Below, in pieces: positions 9,443-18,210 of a stretch of 64,000 bases of DNA (positions are counted from its first letter, which is position 1; each line of letters starts with the position of its first letter). Where the stretch lies: positions 124,001-188,000 of the forward strand of contig DASQAT010000035.1 in assembly GCA_035635555.1 (NCBI GenBank), in the 5' to 3' direction. A program made the translations under genes and the position numbers. The DNA comes from Candidatus Dormiibacterota bacterium (GTDB lineage: Bacteria; Acidobacteriota; Polarisedimenticolia; Gp22-AA2). Below the pieces are notes generated by a model. That model searched no databases. It saw only the letters and a program-made list of their open reading frames with translations, and was not told where the DNA came from.

Positions 9443-9480
9443 CGACGGCGCCGGCGCGCCGCTGTCCAGTCGGTCGGGTA

Positions 9481-11496
9481 TCAGGACTTGATCCCCGCGA
9501 GCTTCTGCCGCGACTTGACGTACAGCAGGTAGCAGAGGCCGAGGAAGACGATCACGGCGACGGGATCCGCAAACCCCTTCATGCGATCCGCGAAGTGACC
9601 GCTGTGGTCCTGGATCCACGTGAGAAGATTCGTCTGGTGATTGTTCCATTCGATCATCGACATGCCCGCGATCAGGACGCCGGCGACCGATCCGCCCGCG
9701 ACCAGGCCGGTGCTGTACAGCATCCCGGACGAGACTTCCGACTCGGACTCCTCTCGTCCGGTCATCCTCTCCACGATGAACCGCACCGCGCCGCCGACGA
9801 AGATCGGCATCGTGGTCGAGAGAGGCAGATAGGCCCCCACCGCCCAGGCCAGCGCCGAGATCCCCATCACCTGCACCGAAACCGCGAGCGCCGCCCCCAC
9901 GAACACGAAGCCCCACTGCAGCTTGTGGCCGAGGATCCCCTGGATGAGCGTCGCCATCAGGGTTCCCTGCGGCGCCGGAAGCTTGTCCGAGCCGATCGGG
10001 CCGAACGCGGGCGAGTTGTGCATCAGGAACAGCGTCACGCCGATGGCGAACGCCGAGGCGAACACCCCGATGATGAAGCCGATCTGCTGCCGGTAGGGCG
10101 TCGCTCCGACCAGGTAGCCGGTCTTGAGATCCTGCGACGTCGCGCCGGCGTTCGCCGCCGCGGTGCTGACGATGGCGCCGATGACCAGCGCCGCGGTCTG
10201 GTAGGTGATCCCGGACCAGCCGACCGCCAGGAACAGCATGCACGTCCCCATGATCGTGGCGATCGTCATGCCGCTGATCGGGTTGCTCGTCGTGCCGATG
10301 ATTCCGACGATCCGCGACGAAACGGTGACGAAGAAGAAGCCGAAGAAGATGATGAGGACGGCGACCAGGAGGCTGCTGGGGAAATGAGTGGGGAGGCCCG
10401 GCATGAAGGAGATCGCGAGCGCCAGGAAGAGCGAGCCGATCGCCACCACATTGATCGGGATGTCCCTCTCCGTCCGCCGCGTGGCGGCCGGCCCCGTCCC
10501 CTTGCGCAGACTCTTGACGCTGTCGCGGAACGAGGCCCAGATCGTCGGCAGCGTCCGGGCGAGGGACATCATGCCCGCCGCCGCCACGGCCCCGGCCCCG
10601 ATGAGGCGGATGTAGGCCCTGTAGAACTGCTCGTTGAGGCCGTGCGAGGCGATCCAGGCGTCCGAGAACGACAGCGAGCGGAGCTGCTGGTGCAGCTGAT
10701 CCTCGCTCACGAACATCGACAGGAGCGGCGTCAGGCCCATCCATCCCAGGATGCTCCCGGACACCATGATCCCGGCGATCTTCGGACCGATGATGTATCC
10801 CACCCCCAGGTACTCCGGGACGATCTCGCAGTTGACCGTCGCGTTCGGGTACGGCGAGGTCCGGCCGGTGACGTAGGAAGGGATCTCCTTGAAGAAACCG
10901 AGGACCGAGTTGAACGCCTTGTAGATCATCGCGGCCCACAGTCCCCCGAAGACCATCTTCGCCATCTCGCCGCCCTTCTCTCCGGCGACGAGCACTTCGG
11001 CGCACGCGGTCCCTTCGGGGTACACCAGGTTGCCGTGCTCCTGGACGATGAGCGAACGGCGCAACGGGATCATCATCAGGACGCCGAGGAATCCGCCGGC
11101 CAGCGCCATCATGAGGATCGGCCAGTATTTGAAGAAGCCCAGCCCGCCGGCTCCGGCCGACAGGAACAGGAAGCCGGTCACCGTGAAGACGATGCCGGCG
11201 GCGACCGACTCGCCGGCCGAGCCGATGGTCTGGACGATGTTGTTCTCCAGGATGGTCGAGCCGATCTTCTTGAAGACGGCGATCGACAGGACCGCGATGG
11301 GGATGGAGGCGCTCACCGTCACTCCCGCCCGGAGCGCCAGATAGACCGTGGCGGCGCCGAACAGGACGGCGAAGAAGGCACCCAGGAGGATCGCCTTCGG
11401 GGTGAACTCGGCGACGTTCGCTCCGTCCGCCACGAACGGCTTGAAAGCCTTCGCCGCGGACGCTTTGGAGGCGGCCGACCGGGTCTCGGTTGCCAT
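9481..11496 (-). CDS. OPT-family oligopeptide transporter
   Basis: A 671-residue membrane protein of the OPT/YSL family. The N-terminal FTPKAILLGAFFAVLFGAAT and VSASIPIAVLSIAVFK, the long central loops and about 15 hydrophobic segments match bacterial OPT proteins, which couple proton movement to uptake of small peptides or metal chelates. It is the first gene of an operon with the APC permease and is divergent from the dipeptidyl-peptidase III gene, which supports a role in peptide uptake. Its promoter at 11555-11583 contains a 16-base perfect palindrome. Confidence 0.9.
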   Translation of the reverse strand: MATETRSAASKASAAKAFKPFVADGANVAEFTPKAILLGAFFAVLFGAATVYLALRAGVTVSASIPIAVLSIAVFKKIGSTILENNIVQTIGSAGESVAAGIVFTVTGFLFLSAGAGGLGFFKYWPILMMALAGGFLGVLMMIPLRRSLIVQEHGNLVYPEGTACAEVLVAGEKGGEMAKMVFGGLWAAMIYKAFNSVLGFFKEIPSYVTGRTSPYPNATVNCEIVPEYLGVGYIIGPKIAGIMVSGSILGWMGLTPLLSMFVSEDQLHQQLRSLSFSDAWIASHGLNEQFYRAYIRLIGAGAVAAAGMMSLARTLPTIWASFRDSVKSLRKGTGPAATRRTERDIPINVVAIGSLFLALAISFMPGLPTHFPSSLLVAVLIIFFGFFFVTVSSRIVGIIGTTSNPISGMTIATIMGTCMLFLAVGWSGITYQTAALVIGAIVSTAAANAGATSQDLKTGYLVGATPYRQQIGFIIGVFASAFAIGVTLFLMHNSPAFGPIGSDKLPAPQGTLMATLIQGILGHKLQWGFVFVGAALAVSVQVMGISALAWAVGAYLPLSTTMPIFVGGAVRFIVERMTGREESESEVSSGMLYSTGLVAGGSVAGVLIAGMSMIEWNNHQTNLLTWIQDHSGHFADRMKGFADPVAVIVFLGLCYLLYVKSRQKLAGIKS

Positions 11497-11554
11497 GCCG
11501 AATCTCTCCTCTCGTCGAGACTGCGTGGTTTCCGGACTTTCCGAATTTCGGCGG

Positions 11555-11583
11555 ACTGTACCTCACACCCCGGGGTGTGTCAA
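11555..11583 (-). promoter_or_regulatory. Promoter of OPT gene with palindromic operator
   Basis: On the minus strand, TTGACA (11583-11578) and TACAGT (11560-11555) are separated by 17 bases. The spacer is almost filled by the perfect palindrome CACACCCCGGGGTGTG (plus-strand 11564-11579), which overlaps the -35 by two bases. A protein bound there would block RNA polymerase. A TATAAT at 11602-11607 on the plus strand could be the -10 of the divergent peptidase gene, placing both starts beside the same operator. Confidence 0.65.
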
Positions 11584-11654
11584 CGGACCGGGCGGCCTAT
11601 ATATAATGACGCGCTGCGCCCGGGGCTCTCGTCGCCGCGGACCCGCGGTGCGGC

Positions 11655-13745
11655 ATGGACATGACACCGCGAACCCCAAGGATGGCCCGGCTCGAGGCCT
11701 GCTCTCTGGCGCTGGCCTTCCTTGTGGCCGCCTGCGGCGGCGCCGGGACGGGATCGATGCCCCCTTCGAGCACGACCGACACGCGCCCTTATCTCCTCGA
11801 GACCGTCGGCGAATACGCCGTGTCGCGCGTGTACGCGGACGGATTCGAGGAGCTGTCGAAGAACGACCGGGCCCTGGCGTTCTACCTGTACCGCGCGGCC
11901 CTCGCCGGCCGCGACATCTTCTACGACCAGATGGGGCGTGACGTCCTGGAGATCCGGGATCTCCTGGAGGAGATCCTGATCCATCCCCAGGCAATCGACC
12001 CGAAGTTCCGCGAGCGGCTCCTGCTCTACCTCAAGCTCTTCTGGATCAACAACGGGAACCACAACGACCGGACCCGGCAGAAGTTCGTCCCGGAATTCAC
12101 CTTCGAGGATCTGCAGACCGCGGCCGGGCAGGCTCAGCGGGCCGGCGCAAAGATCAAGCTGGCGTTCCGGGAGACGCTCCAGCAGAAGCTCGACCGCCTG
12201 CGGCCCGCCCTCTTCGATCCACGCGTCGACCCGCTCTCCACCTGCAAGTCACCCCCTCCCGGCGGCGACATCCTGACCTGCAGCAGCGTCAACTTCCAGG
12301 ACGGCGTGAGCCTCGCCGACCTGAAGGGATTCCAGGAAACCCACCCCCTGAACTCGCGCCTGGTGAAGAAGGACGGCAAGGTCATCGAGGAGGTCTATCG
12401 GGCCGGGCGCGGCGACATCCCCCCGGGACGCTACGCCAAGGAATTGAAGGTCATGGTCGGTTTCCTCGAGAAGGCGCGGCCCTTCGCCGACGAGGCGCAG
12501 GGGGAGATCCTGGGCCACCTGATCGACTACTTCGCGACCGGCGACCCCGCGGCGTTCCGCGCCTACAACATCGCCTGGGTGAAGCACGAGACGCCGGTGG
12601 ACGCGATCCTGGGTTTCATCGAGACGTACAAGGACCCGCGCGGCCAGAAGGGGGCGTTCGAGGGGATCGTCCACTTCGTCGACCGCCGGACCACCCGCCT
12701 GCAGAAGGACCTCGCCAACCTGGCCCAGCACTTCGAGGACAGGGCACCGTGGGACGAGGCCTACAAGCGCAAAGGGTTCAACATCCCGATCGCCAACGCC
12801 GTCAAAGTCCTCCACGCCGCGGGCGACTCCGGTCCGATGCCGCCGATCGGCGTCAACCTGCCGAACGAAGAGGACATCCGCGAGCGCTACGGCAACAAGA
12901 GCGTGTCGCTGGTCAACGTGATGGACGCGCACAGCCGGGCCTCCCACGCCCGCGTGGTCGAGGAGTTTTTCCTGCCGGAGGACCGCGCGCTGGAGATGAA
13001 GTACGGCTCCGTGGTCGACCTGCTGCAAACGACGATGCACGAGGTGCTGGGGCATGCCTCCGGCAAGGTCTCCGCGGGGCTGAAGGGGGATCCGCGCGAG
13101 CACCTGCGGGAGTACTACTCGGCCCTGGAGGAAGCGCGTGCGGAGCTCATCGCCCTCTACAACTTCTTCGATCCCAAGCTGATCGAGATCGGCGCCCTGC
13201 CCTCCCCGGAGGCGGCCGAGGCGGCCTACAGGGACTACGTCACAGACGACCTCTACAACCTGAGACGGGTCCGCCAGGGGGACGTCCTCGAGGACGACCA
13301 CATGCGCGCCACGCACCTCATCGTCTCGTACATACGCGAGACCACGCATGCAGTCGAGACGGTGAAGCGCGACGGCAAGACCTTCTACCGAGTCAATGAC
13401 ATGGCCGCGATGCGCGCGGGGGTGGCCGATCTCCTGAAAGCCCTGCAGCGCATCAAGGGGGAGGGGGACTACGAGGCTGCCCGCGCCCTGACCGAGCGCT
13501 ACGCCGTCCGCTTCGACCCGGTCCTGCGCGACGAAGTCGTGGCCCGGGCGGAGCGGGCCTCGATCCCGTCCTACGTCGCGTTCGTCATGCCGGACGTGGT
13601 GCCGGTCCGCGACGTCCTGGGAAATGTCGTGGACGCGCGCGTCGAGTACACATCCGACTTCACCACCCAGATGCTCCGGTACTCCGGGAAAGCCCCGCTG
13701 GAGGACCCTCTCGAGTCCCCTGCTCCGTCCGGGAGCGACCGCTAG
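11655..13745 (+). CDS. Dipeptidyl-peptidase III (family M49), lipoprotein
   Basis: A 696-residue zinc peptidase. HEVLGH at 462-467 is the M49 HExxxH signature, and EEARAE at 492-497 corresponds to the family's second zinc-site motif (EECRAE). M49 enzymes remove dipeptides from the N-termini of short peptides. The N-terminal hydrophobic stretch ends in LVAAC, a lipobox, so the mature enzyme should be lipid-anchored rather than cytosolic like animal DPP III. The position opposite an OPT peptide transporter fits peptide scavenging. The gap between the two zinc motifs is shorter than in the animal enzyme. Confidence 0.85.
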   Translation: MDMTPRTPRMARLEACSLALAFLVAACGGAGTGSMPPSSTTDTRPYLLETVGEYAVSRVYADGFEELSKNDRALAFYLYRAALAGRDIFYDQMGRDVLEIRDLLEEILIHPQAIDPKFRERLLLYLKLFWINNGNHNDRTRQKFVPEFTFEDLQTAAGQAQRAGAKIKLAFRETLQQKLDRLRPALFDPRVDPLSTCKSPPPGGDILTCSSVNFQDGVSLADLKGFQETHPLNSRLVKKDGKVIEEVYRAGRGDIPPGRYAKELKVMVGFLEKARPFADEAQGEILGHLIDYFATGDPAAFRAYNIAWVKHETPVDAILGFIETYKDPRGQKGAFEGIVHFVDRRTTRLQKDLANLAQHFEDRAPWDEAYKRKGFNIPIANAVKVLHAAGDSGPMPPIGVNLPNEEDIRERYGNKSVSLVNVMDAHSRASHARVVEEFFLPEDRALEMKYGSVVDLLQTTMHEVLGHASGKVSAGLKGDPREHLREYYSALEEARAELIALYNFFDPKLIEIGALPSPEAAEAAYRDYVTDDLYNLRRVRQGDVLEDDHMRATHLIVSYIRETTHAVETVKRDGKTFYRVNDMAAMRAGVADLLKALQRIKGEGDYEAARALTERYAVRFDPVLRDEVVARAERASIPSYVAFVMPDVVPVRDVLGNVVDARVEYTSDFTTQMLRYSGKAPLEDPLESPAPSGSDR

Positions 13746-13867
13746 TCGCACGCCCCGCGCGAGCGCGCGGAGTTCGAGCCCCTGCATTCCACGCGGCGCG
13801 ATGGCCGGGCGCCCTGCCGCAACCTATATTGACGAAGGCCGGTCCCGGTCGCACCGCGAGGAGCGTC

Positions 13868-15247
13868 ATGAAGTCGACTCCGTCGTTACAACGCCCGTGT
13901 CCAAGGGCCGCCACCGCACTCCTGGCGGCGGTCCTGGCCGCGCTCCTGTCCGCCTGCCTCACCTTCCGGCGTTACGACATGACGCGCATCCACCAGGATG
14001 CCGCCGCCCTGCCGCGCAACCCGGTCATCCTCATCCACGGGTTCCTCGGCAGCAAGATGAAGAACGTCCATACGCAGCAATCGGTGTGGGGCCGCGTCGT
14101 GAACGCCATCCGTCGGGGAAAGCCGGACGACCTGGCCCTGCCGATCGATCGCCTGCCGTTGAGCGAGAACCGCGACGACCTCGTGCCGTACGCGATCTGC
14201 GAGTCGGTGCTCGGCGTCAAGTTCTACGGCGCCATCCTGCAGGCCCTGAGGGAGGTGGGGGGATACCAGCTCGGGGACATCAACAACCCGAAGGCAGGCG
14301 ACACGGCGTACATCTATTACTACGACTGGCGGCGCGACAACGTCGAGTCGGCCATCGGCCTGGGACGGGCGATCCACAGGATCAAGACGCGGCTGCGGTC
14401 CCCCGGTCTGCGGTTCGACATCGTCGCCCACAGCATGGGCGGGTTCCTGGCGGAGTACTATCTGAAGTACGGCACGGTGGACGTGCTCGAGCACGCCGGC
14501 GCGGCCCCGGTCACCTATGCCGGTGCCGCCGACATCGGCCGGATCGTGACCATCGGCACGCCGCACCGTGGCACCATGTCGGCCTTCCGGATCCTGAACA
14601 ACGGGTTCGCGCGCACCATGTCGCCGCGCGAGATCTTCAGCATGCCGTCGGTGTACCAGCTCCTGCCGGACGACCCGACCGGGCATTTTCTGGACATGCA
14701 GGGAAACCAGGTGGCGGTGGATCTCTATGACGCGCGGACCTGGGTCGAGAACCGCTGGGCGATCTGGAGCCGCAGGGGCGCCGAGAGCGGCGAGGCCCCG
14801 CCTCCGCATGCGGAGCGCTTCCTGCAGGCCGCGCTCGACCGCGCCCATGCCTTCCACGCGGCCCTCCGCAAGGATGCCCCCGGCGACGCCCCCGTGGTGC
14901 CCATCCATCTGTTCGGGTCCGACTGCATTCCGACGCTCGATCGCGTGGTCCTGAGCCCGGCTGCGGAGGGAGTCGAGATCCTGTTCAACGACGGGACGGA
15001 ACCGTTCCGTAACGCCCGGGAGCTGGAGAGGCTCATGCTGGCCCCCGGCGACGGAACCGTGACGGCCGACTCGCTCGTGGGGCTGTTCCCGGCGCCGCCC
15101 CCCTCATCGACGGCGTCGACGTTCTTCTTCTGCGCGACCCACGGTCTCCTGCCGGCCAACCGCGGCTTCCAGGACAACCTGTTCTACGTCCTTCTGGGAC
15201 AGGGGGCGCGCAAACCCTCGGTCGTGCCGGCCGTCCAGGGCGGTTAG
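13868..15247 (+). CDS. Lipoprotein alpha/beta hydrolase, LCAT/PGAP1-like esterase
   Basis: A 459-residue exported alpha/beta hydrolase. The signal peptide ends at the lipobox LLSAC. NPVILIHGFLGSKM supplies the oxyanion region, and VAHSMGGFLAEYY holds the nucleophilic Ser in the lipase-type AHSMGG elbow. TIGTPHRGTMSAF further supports lecithin-cholesterol-acyltransferase or PGAP1-like lipases. Substrate is probably an acyl ester or lipid, by family only. ATG 13868 is preceded by GAGGAG at a good distance. Confidence 0.8.
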   Translation: MKSTPSLQRPCPRAATALLAAVLAALLSACLTFRRYDMTRIHQDAAALPRNPVILIHGFLGSKMKNVHTQQSVWGRVVNAIRRGKPDDLALPIDRLPLSENRDDLVPYAICESVLGVKFYGAILQALREVGGYQLGDINNPKAGDTAYIYYYDWRRDNVESAIGLGRAIHRIKTRLRSPGLRFDIVAHSMGGFLAEYYLKYGTVDVLEHAGAAPVTYAGAADIGRIVTIGTPHRGTMSAFRILNNGFARTMSPREIFSMPSVYQLLPDDPTGHFLDMQGNQVAVDLYDARTWVENRWAIWSRRGAESGEAPPPHAERFLQAALDRAHAFHAALRKDAPGDAPVVPIHLFGSDCIPTLDRVVLSPAAEGVEILFNDGTEPFRNARELERLMLAPGDGTVTADSLVGLFPAPPPSSTASTFFFCATHGLLPANRGFQDNLFYVLLGQGARKPSVVPAVQGG

Positions 15248-15310
15248 CGGGTCGACTGGCGACCCGCATCCCTTTTCAAATTCGCAATGACGGAATGGAA
15301 ACGGCGGGGA

Positions 15311-15481
15311 CTATCCGCGCGGCGCGGTGGACGGCGCAGTCGCGGCGGCAACGGCCACGGACGATGCTCGTGCCGAGATCTTGAGGATCAGCTTGAACAG
15401 GAGCGACAGCGCCAGGGCTCCGACACCCAGACCGAACATCACGCACAGGAAAATCACCGCGAACAGGAAGAACATGTCCAT
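15311..15481 (-). CDS. Small membrane protein, 56 residues, function unknown
   Basis: A 56-residue protein with a hydrophobic N-terminal half (MDMFFLFAVIFLCVMFGLG continuing to about residue 38) that should form one or two membrane helices, and an Ala/Ser-rich tail. I do not recognise a family. ATG 15481 (or 15475, two codons on) follows a moderate GAGGGG site. The gene has its own likely promoter at 15568-15595 and a leader containing competing hairpins. It follows the TPR gene on the same strand, and transcription from the TPR gene could also reach it. Confidence 0.5.
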   Translation of the reverse strand: MDMFFLFAVIFLCVMFGLGVGALALSLLFKLILKISARASSVAVAAATAPSTAPRG

Positions 15482-15533
15482 AAGACCGCCACCCCTCTGC
15501 AGAAATCGGGGGGTGGCGCCTGTCGCCACCCCC
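15482..15533 (-). promoter_or_regulatory. Leader with mutually exclusive hairpins over a ribosome-binding site
   Basis: Read on the minus strand, three arms occur in order. Arm A is GGGGGTGGCG (15533-15524), arm B is CGCCACCCCC (15518-15509), and arm A' is GGGGTGGCG (15495-15487), just before ATG 15481. B can pair with A (10 bp, 5-base loop) or with A' (9 bp). Pairing with A' would bury the GAGGGG ribosome-binding site. This is the layout of a translational switch. A simple triplicated motif without function is the alternative. Confidence 0.5.
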
Positions 15534-15567
15534 TCGTTCGTTTCATTCCAACCGCGAGCGCAAGGCT

Positions 15568-15595
15568 AATATAGGCGCCCGCGTCCGTCAAGCAA
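15568..15595 (-). promoter_or_regulatory. Probable promoter of small membrane protein gene
   Basis: On the minus strand, TTGCTT (15595-15590) and TATATT (15573-15568) are 16 bases apart. The -10 is good and the -35 matches only in its first three bases. It would give a leader of about 80 bases containing the competing hairpins. Confidence 0.4.
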
Positions 15596-15611
15596 GCCCC
15601 GGCGCGCTCGA

Positions 15612-16598
15612 TCAGTTCGACGATTCTTGCCCGCCCTCCGTGATGTTTTCGTCGTCGACCGTTCCGCCCAGGCGCGCCAGGTTCGGCCCGGCGTGGTCCG
15701 ATCCGCCCGCTTTCACGGCCTTTCCATACGCCTCCTTCGCCTTGTCGGTCTGTCCCGTGCGCTCGTAAGCCATGCCAAGATTGTTCTGGAAGAAGCCGAC
15801 CGCCGGGTCGAGGCGCACCGCTTCCTCCAGATAAGGCACGGCCTCGGAGAAGCGTCCCTGGCCGATGAGGGCGTACCCGAGGTTGTTCTGCGCGTAGGCG
15901 TTCGCGGCGTCCTTCTCGACGGCGGTCTTGAACGCCTCGACCCCTTCGTCCTTGCGGCCGAGGTTCAGGAGGGCCCGACCGCGCACGTTGTGAGCCGGGG
16001 AGCTCTCCGGATCGAGAGCGATCGCCTCGTCGGCGACCTCGAGCGCCTCCTCGTACGAGCCGGCGTCGTTCAGCACGCGGCCCAGGTTGACACGGGCCTT
16101 GACCGAGCCCGAGTCGAGCGACGCCGCGGACGTCAGCGACGTGATCGCCTCGTCGAGCTTCCCTTCCTTCCAGAGAGACAGTCCGAGCAGGTAGGCGGGA
16201 TAGAACCGATCCGGGTGCCCGTCCACCTCCGCGCGGAGATAACGAGTGGCGGACGCGTAGTCACCGTCCTTGAAGAACCCCTCACCCTTGCCGTAGAAGG
16301 TTTCACCCTTCTGCAGCACCAGGTTCTCCGTGACGCCGCCCGGCAACCGACCCTCCGTTCCCGTGATCGGCACCGGGCCGAGGGTGCCCCCCGCCGTCCC
16401 TTCCTGCGACGAGGGATTCACCGGAACGCCCGGCTCGGCCGGTCCGAACTTCGCCGGCACGAGCTCGGACGCGCTCCCTCCGTGCCCGGCATTGCGATCC
16501 TTCGACTGCACGCCGACGATGACGACTCCCGCGGCCGCGACGACGATCGCCGCGCCGCAACAACCCACGATCCATTGTCCAGTCCTGCTTGTGCTCAT
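15612..16598 (-). CDS. Membrane-anchored TPR protein
   Basis: A 328-residue protein with an N-terminal transmembrane anchor (about residues 8-32), a Gly/Pro-rich linker, then five to six tetratricopeptide repeats from about residue 105 to 300. Repeat consensus positions are clear, for example AVEKDAANAYAQNNLGYALI and AVRLDPAVGFFQNNLGMAYE. TPR domains hold protein partners; none is evident here. ATG 16598 follows GGAGGAACC. A sequence resembling a sigma-54 promoter lies 29-43 bases upstream, and the gene immediately upstream encodes a sigma-54 activator. Confidence 0.8.
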   Translation of the reverse strand: MSTSRTGQWIVGCCGAAIVVAAAGVVIVGVQSKDRNAGHGGSASELVPAKFGPAEPGVPVNPSSQEGTAGGTLGPVPITGTEGRLPGGVTENLVLQKGETFYGKGEGFFKDGDYASATRYLRAEVDGHPDRFYPAYLLGLSLWKEGKLDEAITSLTSAASLDSGSVKARVNLGRVLNDAGSYEEALEVADEAIALDPESSPAHNVRGRALLNLGRKDEGVEAFKTAVEKDAANAYAQNNLGYALIGQGRFSEAVPYLEEAVRLDPAVGFFQNNLGMAYERTGQTDKAKEAYGKAVKAGGSDHAGPNLARLGGTVDDENITEGGQESSN

Positions 16599-16626
16599 GG
16601 TGGTTCCTCCTTGCCGGCCACGCATA

Positions 16627-16641
16627 GCGAGACCGGTGCCA
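16627..16641 (-). promoter_or_regulatory. Candidate sigma-54 promoter of TPR gene
   Basis: On the minus strand TGGCAC (16641-16636), five bases, TCGC (16630-16627) then T. The -24 element is perfect and the -12 differs from TTGC at one base; the GG-to-GC spacing is correct. The implied start, about 16615, gives a 17-base leader before ATG 16598. Confidence 0.5.
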
Positions 16642-16824
16642 GGCGCTCGCGGAGGGCCGGGCGGATCCCGGCAACGGCGTCAGATACGGAGACTTGCAGG
16701 CGCGGACCCGAGGGCGCGCGACGCCCGCGGCCCGTCGGCGGAGCGCTCCGGGGGTGTCCCGCCGACGACAGCCTGCGGCCGGGCGCACACACGTCGTGGA
16801 GGGGCGGACACGCGGGGGTTGCCG

Positions 16825-18210
16825 TTAATCGGGCGGAATCGTGATGCCGAGAGCCTTCAACTTCTTGTAGAGGTGGCTGCGCTCGAGGCCGAGCTCACGG
16901 GCGGTCCTGGCCATCTGCCACCGGTTGCGCTCGAGCGCGGTCCTGAGTGCGGCCCGCTCGGCATCTTCGAGAATCTGGCGGAGCGTCGGCGTCACGGGGG
17001 CGGGCGCGGGACGCGCCGCCGGCTCCGGAGTACGGGACGACCCCGGAGCGGGTGGTGGCAGGACGGCGCGCGCCTCGTCCTCGACGATCGTCTCCCCCGC
17101 CGCAAGCAGGGCCAGACGCTCGACGAGGTTGCGCAGCTCACGCACGTTCCCCGGGTAGTCGTGGGCGACGAGCAGGCCGAGCGCACCGTCCGAGAACCGG
17201 CGGGCGCGAGTCGCCCCTTCGCGCCGGGCCAGGTCGAGGAAGTGGGACGCCAGGGCCGGCAGATCCTCGCGCCGGTCGCGCAGGGGCGGCACGGCGATCG
17301 GCAGGACGGCGAGCCGGTAGTAAAGGTCCTGGCGGAACGAGCCCGCCGCCATCGCGGCGCGCAGGTCGCGGTTAGTCGCGGCCACGACGCGCGCGTCGAC
17401 GCGCAGGGGGCGCTCCCCTCCCAGGCGCTCGATGGTCATGGTGTCGAGGGCGCGCAGGAGCTTCGCCTGGAGCGTCGCGGCGATCTCGCCGATCTCATCC
17501 AGGAACAGAGTCCCCCCCTGGGCCCTTTCGAACCGTCCGATCTGCCGGCGGAGCGCGCCCGTGAACGCTCCCTTCTCGTGCCCGAACAGCTCGCTTTCGA
17601 ACAGCTCGGCCGGAAGCGCGGCGCAGTTCACCGCGACGAACGGACCCTCGCGGCGCGCCGAGGCCTCGTGGACCGCGCGCGCCACCAGCTCCTTGCCCGT
17701 GCCGTTCTCGCCCGTGACCAGCACCGGGCTCTGGCTCCCCGCCGCACGCGTGATCTCGCCGCGCAGGGCCCGCATCGCGGGAGACTCTCCGACCAGCGGG
17801 TTGCGCTCCGCCAGGACGCCGCGCAGCTCGCGGTTCTCGCGGCGCAGGCGACCGAGGGCCAGGGCGTTGCGCGCGCTCAGCATCAGGCGCTCGGGATCGG
17901 GCGGCTTCTCGATGAAATCGTGCGCCCCCTGCTTGACCGCGAGGACAGCCTTCTCGATGCTTCCGTGGCCGGTGAGCACGATCACCGGCGCGTCCAGTCC
18001 GGCGTTCTTCATGTCCTCGAGGACCGAGAACCCGTCCCTCTTCGGCATCTGCAGATCGAGGATGACCAGATCGACGTCGTCGCGGCGCAGGAGGAGGATC
18101 GCCTCCTCCCCGTCCGCCGCCGCGAGGACGCGGTGCCCCTCCAGGTCGAACAGGCGCTGCACGGAGGCGCGGATGTTCTTCTCGTCGTCGGCGATCAGGA
18201 CGGTCCCCAT
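16825..18210 (-). CDS. NtrX/NtrC-family sigma-54-dependent response regulator
   Basis: A 461-residue regulator with three domains. Residues 1-120 form a receiver, with the phospho-acceptor Asp in LVILDLQMP near residue 54. An AAA+ domain follows, with Walker A GENGTGKE and the sigma-54 contact loop GAFTGA. The Fis-type helix-turn-helix is at the C-terminus (RWQMARTARELGLERSHLYKKL). It activates sigma-54 promoters when phosphorylated. Its start overlaps the kinase stop by 16 bases, so the kinase is its partner; the pair resembles NtrYX. A candidate sigma-54 promoter lies just downstream, before the TPR gene. Confidence 0.9.
   Translation of the reverse strand: MGTVLIADDEKNIRASVQRLFDLEGHRVLAAADGEEAILLLRRDDVDLVILDLQMPKRDGFSVLEDMKNAGLDAPVIVLTGHGSIEKAVLAVKQGAHDFIEKPPDPERLMLSARNALALGRLRRENRELRGVLAERNPLVGESPAMRALRGEITRAAGSQSPVLVTGENGTGKELVARAVHEASARREGPFVAVNCAALPAELFESELFGHEKGAFTGALRRQIGRFERAQGGTLFLDEIGEIAATLQAKLLRALDTMTIERLGGERPLRVDARVVAATNRDLRAAMAAGSFRQDLYYRLAVLPIAVPPLRDRREDLPALASHFLDLARREGATRARRFSDGALGLLVAHDYPGNVRELRNLVERLALLAAGETIVEDEARAVLPPPAPGSSRTPEPAARPAPAPVTPTLRQILEDAERAALRTALERNRWQMARTARELGLERSHLYKKLKALGITIPPD

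Noticed and set aside
9595-11664. A 689-codon plus-strand open frame opposite the OPT transporter
   Set aside because: The OPT protein on the other strand is unmistakable; this frame is Arg/Asp/His-rich and has no motif.
15250-15275. GGGTCG-ACTGG-CGACCC hairpin after the esterase gene as a terminator
   Set aside because: The stem is short and the T-tract is separated by several bases (GCATCCC), so it is only a weak candidate.
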